DNA from: an uncultured Acholeplasmataceae bacterium
GTDB taxonomy: Bacteria > Bacillota_I > Bacilli_A > Acholeplasmatales > Acholeplasmataceae
Direction of reading: 5' to 3'
Assembly: GCA_937983315.1 (NCBI GenBank)
Contig: CALKAH010000022.1
Location: 1 to 9,479, forward strand
Length of the DNA: 9,479 bases
A program made the translations under genes and the position numbers. The notes beneath the pieces are model-generated. The model did no database searches and was not told the DNA's origin. It saw nothing but the letters and a program-made list of their open reading frames with translations. Shown here piece after piece: positions 5,563 through 9,479 of the stretch (position 1 is the first letter of the stretch; every line of letters starts with the position of its first letter).

Positions 5563-6824
5563 CTCATATGAAATGCTTTTTTGAAGTTATCGCCAATGCG
5601 TTTAAAGAACTTCGTTTGATCATAATTGAGAATAGCAACTTTATAAACGGGTGACAAGAAATAAACGGTGATTGCTAGGAATAAAATCATGACGACTAAT
5701 GCGATCACTGCTTGCGCATAATTCAAGATACCACCTGCTAAGGCAACAGGAGCAACCATCGGAGCGAAAATAGGAACAAATGCCATCACACGCATGAAAC
5801 CATCACCATTCGCCATAGGTGCGAATATACCAATATAAAATCCACCTAATAACATAAGCATCAACGGTGATTGAAATTGTTGATAATCTTCTTGTGTAAC
5901 TGCCATGGATGCAAAGATTGCTGCAATGACAAGATAAAAGAGGGTACCAACAACGATGAAAAGCATGGTAAATATAATCAAGATAGGCCAATTCGGTAAA
6001 AGTTCACCTAAATAACCAAGCAAAGATTCTTGACCAACTGGTAGGTTCAAGTTCGGTGCTGATGCGAAAAGTTTCGATACTAACGATGCTAAGACTCCAT
6101 AGAAGAGAATGAGGGCACCCTGAATGATCACAAAGAAAATGGATGCGACAATCTTCGATAAGAAATGGATGTTAGCAGGTACGCTCGCGATGATGGTTTC
6201 AATGGCTTTTGTTGATTTTTCTTCAATGATATCAACACCGACAAATTGGGTTGCCATGGTGACTAAGATGAAGAGCGGTAAAATGAGGAGTGAGGAGATT
6301 GATCCCAAAATCGCACCCGCTTCTGGATCTTCATAATCAGGAGCTAAAATCGTGTTGAAAACAGGACGTTCATAAGCTCCACCAAGCTGATAACTGATCA
6401 ATTGAAGTTCAATTTGATTGGCAAAATTGCCATTCATTTCAGGGAACTTGGAATAAATGTTGATCACGGGATCATCAGGGGTTCCTGCAAATGTAAAAAG
6501 TACATCGACTTCAGGATTTTCCCAAAACTGATCGACATCGACCGTGTTTGAGGGGATTTCACTGATGAGATAGAAAGGTGCAGGTAATCCTTCGTTAAAC
6601 TTAACTTCGAGATCATCAACGAGCGTTGCAACACCTAATTCACTTGCAACCTCAATGGTTAAATCGGTCATTTGATCATCATCACCACCAAAAAGTGCAA
6701 TGATGGAGGGTAAATTGATGATTAATATCGATAAGATAGCAATGATAATATTCGTGATAAGGAAAGCCTTACGACCAACACGCTTGAGTAGACCATATTT
6801 GACAAGGAATTTAAACTTTTTCAT
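5553..6824 (-). CDS. ABC-2 family exporter permease (NatB/YhaP-like)
   Basis: Membrane subunit of an ABC exporter, pairing with the ATPase encoded just upstream. The 423 residues show one N-terminal membrane segment (about 21-44), then a soluble, acidic, probably extracytoplasmic domain (about 47-170). About five or six further membrane segments follow, near 172-196, 222-248, 278-304, 319-336, 345-366 and 368-391. This is the layout of the ABC2_membrane_3 / NatB group. The cytoplasmic stretch DIIEEKSTKAIETIIASV (198-215) matches the glutamate-rich coupling motif of ABC-2 permeases. The C-terminus is basic (KK, MRKK). The start ATG 6824 lies inside the 3' end of the ATPase gene (14-nt overlap), with AAGGTAGG about eight bases upstream, indicating translational coupling. 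The substrate is unknown; sodium, peptides or drugs are known for relatives. Confidence 0.9.
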   Translation of the reverse strand: MKKFKFLVKYGLLKRVGRKAFLITNIIIAILSILIINLPSIIALFGGDDDQMTDLTIEVASELGVATLVDDLEVKFNEGLPAPFYLISEIPSNTVDVDQFWENPEVDVLFTFAGTPDDPVINIYSKFPEMNGNFANQIELQLISYQLGGAYERPVFNTILAPDYEDPEAGAILGSISSLLILPLFILVTMATQFVGVDIIEEKSTKAIETIIASVPANIHFLSKIVASIFFVIIQGALILFYGVLASLVSKLFASAPNLNLPVGQESLLGYLGELLPNWPILIIFTMLFIVVGTLFYLVIAAIFASMAVTQEDYQQFQSPLMLMLLGGFYIGIFAPMANGDGFMRVMAFVPIFAPMVAPVALAGGILNYAQAVIALVVMILFLAITVYFLSPVYKVAILNYDQTKFFKRIGDNFKKAFHMRKK

Positions 6825-7713
6825 GAGCTTGACCTACCTTTGCAATAAAAATCTCAGATAATGATGCTTGTTCAACATCATATTTGGTGATGTGTTGACA
6901 TGTCTTCACATAATCAAAGACACGTGATGCAGCATCGTCATTTTCAATCTTGACAATGATCTGATCAACGTTTTCAATCACTTGAAAGACTCCAGGAATA
7001 GCCTTGAGTTTATCAACATCAACATCACCTTTGATCTTGATGTTTTGTTTTTTAAAGTCCTTTTTGACTTGATCAATACGACCTTCAATAATCACTTTTC
7101 CTTTTTCTAACACGATCAGTTCTTCGCAGAAGGATTCCACATGATCGAGTTGATGGGATGAGAAAACAACCATCGCACCTTGACGTTGGAAATCACGAAT
7201 CACTTCGACAAAGAGTTCGGTATTAATAGGGTCTAATCCGGAAAAAGGTTCATCTAAAACGAGGAGTTTAGGATTGTTAATGATGGCAGAAATAAACTGA
7301 ATCTTTTGTTGATTACCTTTCGACAATTCTTTGATCTTTTTATTCTTATAATCGGTAATTCCAAAACGATCGAGCCAATAATCTAAGCGTTCTAAAATAA
7401 CTCGAGGTTCCATATCTTTGAGTTGTCCAAAATAAAGCATCAACTCTTTCACTGTAATCTTGGTCAATAATGAACGCTCTTCAATCATATAGCCTATTTC
7501 ATTAACATTGTGGTAACCCACGTGTTGACCGTTGTAAAGAACTTCTCCTTCAGTGGGTTCAAGTAACCCCATAATCATGCGGAATGTTGTCGTTTTTCCG
7601 GCACCATTTGTTCCAAGCAATCCAAAAATATCACCTGGTTTAATGGTGAAACTTAATCGATCAACAGCCACTAAATCGCCGTATAACATACGTGCATTTT
7701 TCACTTCAAGCAT
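6811..7713 (-). CDS. ABC exporter ATP-binding protein (NatA/YhaQ-like)
   Basis: Cytoplasmic ATPase that powers the permease encoded downstream. It has 300 residues: a nucleotide-binding domain (about 1-215) and a C-terminal DUF4162-like extension (about 220-300). It carries Walker A GTNGAGKTT (34-42), signature LSKGNQQKIQ (130-139), Walker B LLVLDEP (150-156) with Glu155, D-loop SGLD, and H-loop His187 (FSSHQLD). At the Q-loop position the sequence is YMIEERSLL, without the usual glutamine; this agrees with the YLPEERGLY form I recall for YhaQ-like ATPases. The start ATG 7713 is preferred because AAAGGA (7727-7722) lies eight bases upstream. The in-frame ATG 7719 would leave only two bases and add two residues. 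The 3' end overlaps the permease gene by 14 nt. It is co-oriented with a 28-codon ORF ending 17-23 bases upstream. Confidence 0.93.
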   Translation of the reverse strand: MLEVKNARMLYGDLVAVDRLSFTIKPGDIFGLLGTNGAGKTTTFRMIMGLLEPTEGEVLYNGQHVGYHNVNEIGYMIEERSLLTKITVKELMLYFGQLKDMEPRVILERLDYWLDRFGITDYKNKKIKELSKGNQQKIQFISAIINNPKLLVLDEPFSGLDPINTELFVEVIRDFQRQGAMVVFSSHQLDHVESFCEELIVLEKGKVIIEGRIDQVKKDFKKQNIKIKGDVDVDKLKAIPGVFQVIENVDQIIVKIENDDAASRVFDYVKTCQHITKYDVEQASLSEIFIAKVGQAHEKV

Positions 7714-7736
7714 GGACATCTTCCTTTCATGAACCT

Positions 7737-7823
7737 TTAGTCTTCGTCTCGACGACCTAAGGCAAAAAATAAAACGATAAAAATAAAGACGATGAATACG
7801 ATCACACCAACGCTTATCGACAC
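7737..7823 (-). CDS. Small single-pass membrane peptide (28 aa) leading the ABC exporter operon
   Basis: A GTG-started 28-codon frame ending in TAA. Residues 3-22 are almost entirely Ile, Val, Phe and Leu, enough for one transmembrane helix, followed by the charged tail GRRDED. The RR after the helix predicts N-out/C-in topology. A GAGGGGGG-rich ribosome site (7837-7830) lies just upstream. The frame sits between a strong promoter (7856-7885) and the ATPase gene, whose ribosome site begins about ten bases after this stop, so it should be the first gene of the operon. I know no family for it. By analogy only, tiny one-helix proteins such as KdpF, CydX and AcrZ stabilise or tune larger membrane complexes. 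A signal or leader-peptide role is possible. It could also be a chance frame, but hydrophobicity, spacing and position argue for a gene. Confidence 0.6.
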   Translation of the reverse strand: MSISVGVIVFIVFIFIVLFFALGRRDED

Positions 7824-7855
7824 GTTAATCCCCCCTCTTCGCTTTCACCGTCATT

Positions 7856-7885
7856 ATTATATCACAATTATTTTTAGTAATTCAA
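7856..7885 (-). promoter_or_regulatory. Extended -10 promoter of the small peptide-ABC exporter operon
   Basis: On the minus strand TGA-TATAAT gives a perfect extended -10 (7861-7856). A -35 TTGAAT (7885-7880) lies 18 bp upstream. The region before the -35 (7887-7907) is nearly pure A/T with A-tracts, resembling an UP element. Transcription should start near 7849, about 26 bases before the GTG of the small peptide. I see no thrS terminator before it, so some readthrough from thrS is also possible. Confidence 0.78.
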
Positions 7886-7906
7886 TAATTATTTTTAATT
7901 ATTTTT
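7866..7906. repeat. Three direct copies of AATTATTTTT around the ABC operon promoter
   Basis: The decamer AATTATTTTT occurs at 7866-7875, 7887-7896 and 7897-7906, with start-to-start distances of 21 and 10 bases, close to two and one helical turns. The last copy includes the thrS stop codon and the first lies in the -35/-10 spacer. The array may bend DNA, act as an UP element or bind a regulator, but low complexity in an AT-rich gap could also explain it. Confidence 0.45.
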
Positions 7907-9479
7907 TGTTTTCTTTTAGAATCATGTCGACAAATTCATCGAATGAAACCGTGATTTGATCAGTTTCTCCATATTTACGATAGGTGACTTGTTTTAAAGC
8001 TTTTTCCTTATCGCCTAAAACGAGTGAATATGGAATTTTCATGGTTTGCGTTTCACGAATCTTATAACCTAATTTTTCTTCTCTTAAGTCGCTTTCCACT
8101 CTGAAGCCTTTAGCTTTGAGTGCTTCATGAATGTCGATCACATAATCCATGTGATGCAAAACATTGACAGGAAGTACTTTCACTTGAACAGGGGCTAACC
8201 AGAAGGGGAATGCTCCTTTATATTCTTCGATTAAGTATGCGACAAAGCGTTCCATCGTTGAAACAATTCCGCGGTGGATGACAACAGGGCGATAGATATT
8301 TTTTCCATCTTCTCCGACATAGGTGAGATCAAAACGTTGAGGCAACAAGAAATCGATTTGAATGGTGGATAATGTTTCTGCATTACCGAGCGCAGTTTTC
8401 ACCTGAACATCCAATTTAGGTCCATAGAAAGCAGCTTCTCCGATCGCTTCATAATAATCAGCACCGATTTCATCCATCGCTTCTTTCAGCATTTTTTCAG
8501 CTTTATTCCACATCTCATCATCAGGGAAATACTTATGAGAGTCTTGTGGATCACGATAGCTTAAACGGAATTGATAATCACGAATGTTGAAATCATCATA
8601 CACAGCAAGCATGAGTTGAACCGTACGTTTGAATTCATCTTTGATCTGATCGGGACGCACAAAGATATGTGCATCGTTTAACGTCATTTCACGCACACGT
8701 TGAAGACCGGATAGTGCACCACTCTTTTCATAACGATGCATCATACCTAGTTCTGCGATACGCAAGGGTAACTCACGGTAGCTATGCACATCATTTTTGT
8801 AAATCATCATATGATGGGGACAGTTCATGGGACGAATGACGAGCATTTCCCCTTCACCCATATCCATAGGTGGGAACATCGAGTCTTGATAGTGATCCCA
8901 GTGACCGGAGGTCTTATAGAGATCAACATTCGCTAAGATGGGGGTGTAAACATGAAGATAACCCAGGCTTAATTCTTTATCGGTGATATAACGTTCGATC
9001 GTACGTCTGACGGTTGCACCTTTAGGTAACCAGAATGGAAGACCAGCACCGACTTCTTTTGAAATCAAGAAGAGATCAAGTTCCTTACCGAGTTTACGAT
9101 GGTCTCTTGCTTTTCTTTCTTCAAGTAAGTGAAGATGAGCGTCAAGATCTTTCCTATTTAAGAATGAGGTTCCGTAAACACGAACAAGCATTTTATTGTT
9201 CGAGTTTCCACGCCAGTATGCGCCTGCAAGATTGAGCAGTTTAAAGTGTTTCAATATTTTCGTCGATGGGACGTGTCCACCACGACATAGATCGGTGAAT
9301 TCACCCTGGCTATAAACGGTTAATCCATCATTTTTGAATTCTTCAATGAGTTCAAGTTTATAGGGATCATGGGCGAATATTTTTTTCGCTTCTTCATAGG
9401 AGACTTCTTTTCTTTCAATCGAGAAATCTTCAGCTGCGAGTTCTACCATCACTTTTTCGATTTTTACGAGATCCTCATC
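7899..9479 (-). CDS. thrS: Threonyl-tRNA synthetase (5' end off window)
   Basis: Cytoplasmic class II synthetase that charges tRNA-Thr. 526 residues are visible and open to the window edge, beginning [11 protein letters not shown]. Against a usual length near 640 the N-terminal TGS domain and the start of the editing domain are missing. The rest of the editing domain holds DLCRGGHVP with the conserved Asp, Cys and His (most homologues read GPH, not GGH). The core has motif 1 ([16 protein letters not shown]), the zinc cysteine in MNCPHHM (codon 8820-8822), motif 2 ([13 protein letters not shown] to REMTLNDAH, zinc His codon 8667-8669) and motif 3 ([13 protein letters not shown], zinc His codon 8274-8276). 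The C-terminal anticodon-binding domain starts near [19 protein letters not shown] at 9452 is internal, not a start, because homologous sequence continues upstream of it. Any T-box leader would lie outside the window. Confidence 0.97.
   Translation of the reverse strand, partial: DEDLVKIEKVMVELAAEDFSIERKEVSYEEAKKIFAHDPYKLELIEEFKNDGLTVYSQGEFTDLCRGGHVPSTKILKHFKLLNLAGAYWRGNSNNKMLVRVYGTSFLNRKDLDAHLHLLEERKARDHRKLGKELDLFLISKEVGAGLPFWLPKGATVRRTIERYITDKELSLGYLHVYTPILANVDLYKTSGHWDHYQDSMFPPMDMGEGEMLVIRPMNCPHHMMIYKNDVHSYRELPLRIAELGMMHRYEKSGALSGLQRVREMTLNDAHIFVRPDQIKDEFKRTVQLMLAVYDDFNIRDYQFRLSYRDPQDSHKYFPDDEMWNKAEKMLKEAMDEIGADYYEAIGEAAFYGPKLDVQVKTALGNAETLSTIQIDFLLPQRFDLTYVGEDGKNIYRPVVIHRGIVSTMERFVAYLIEEYKGAFPFWLAPVQVKVLPVNVLHHMDYVIDIHEALKAKGFRVESDLREEKLGYKIRETQTMKIPYSLVLGDKEKALKQVTYRKYGETDQITVSFDEFVDMILKENKK

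Noticed and set aside
7827..7853. Nine-codon frame (MTVKAKRGD) just upstream of the small membrane peptide
   Set aside because: Its ATG starts only two bases after the -10 hexamer, so it would lie upstream of the expected transcription start near 7849.
7824..7898. Terminator after thrS
   Set aside because: The gap is AT-rich with only weak pairing and no T-run on the minus strand; I could not support a terminator, so readthrough into the exporter operon remains possible.
9035..9235. 66-codon plus-strand frame opposite thrS
   Set aside because: It is antisense to the catalytic and editing domains of ThrRS; a shadow of conserved coding sequence.
1..9479. CRISPR, transposon, prophage, tRNA/rRNA or defence-system signatures
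   Set aside because: No regularly spaced repeats, transposase motifs, terminal inverted repeats or tRNA-like cloverleaf were seen on either strand.

Overview
The window is an AT-rich, densely packed bacterial stretch. It holds six large genes, a very short membrane-peptide gene, and clear sigma-A-type promoters and intrinsic terminators. UGA is read as stop (ptsI ends in TGA) and tryptophan uses TGG, so the code is standard. The AT-richness, strong AGGAGG-type ribosome sites, a Bacillota-style PTS (HPr with both His15 and Ser46) and a SalA-like Mrp lacking CPxC suggest a low-GC Gram-positive lineage: Bacillota or a standard-code Mollicute relative such as Acholeplasma or Izemoplasma. This placement is an inference and not a firm identification.

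Layout from left to right. (1) Positions 1-2142, minus strand: the N-terminal 714 residues of a multidomain FAD-dependent CoA-disulfide/persulfide reductase fused to rhodanese, TusA and DsrE2-like domains, cut by the window edge. It has its own promoter with a consensus -35. (2) 2306-3304, minus: an Mrp/SalA-type P-loop ATPase with its own extended -10 promoter and a GNRA-loop terminator. (3) 3305-3452: a divergent promoter region with a perfect 18-bp palindrome just downstream of the ptsI -10. (4) 3453-5431, plus: ptsI and ptsH overlapping by 4 nt, in the reverse of the common ptsH-ptsI order. (5) 5432-5562: a structured 3' UTR and a bidirectional terminator between convergent units. (6) 5553-7823, minus: an ABC exporter operon of a 28-codon single-TM peptide, an ATPase and an ABC-2 permease, driven by a strong promoter just after thrS. 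(7) 7899-9479, minus: threonyl-tRNA synthetase lacking its N-terminus at the window edge.

EI and HPr form the soluble phosphoryl relay from PEP to sugar-specific EIIs. The reductase fusion probably handles CoA persulfide or low-molecular-weight thiol sulfur. Mrp upstream of it is of the Fe-S-carrier family, but a terminator and a second promoter separate the two genes. The ABC genes form one transcription unit.

I see no CRISPR array, mobile element, rRNA, tRNA or obvious defence system. No gap between genes exceeds 165 bases. The least expected items are the small membrane peptide ahead of the ABC transporter, the palindrome and possible leader peptide at ptsI, and phased AT-rich repeats around the ABC promoter. 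Most of the window is ordinary housekeeping and accessory metabolism.
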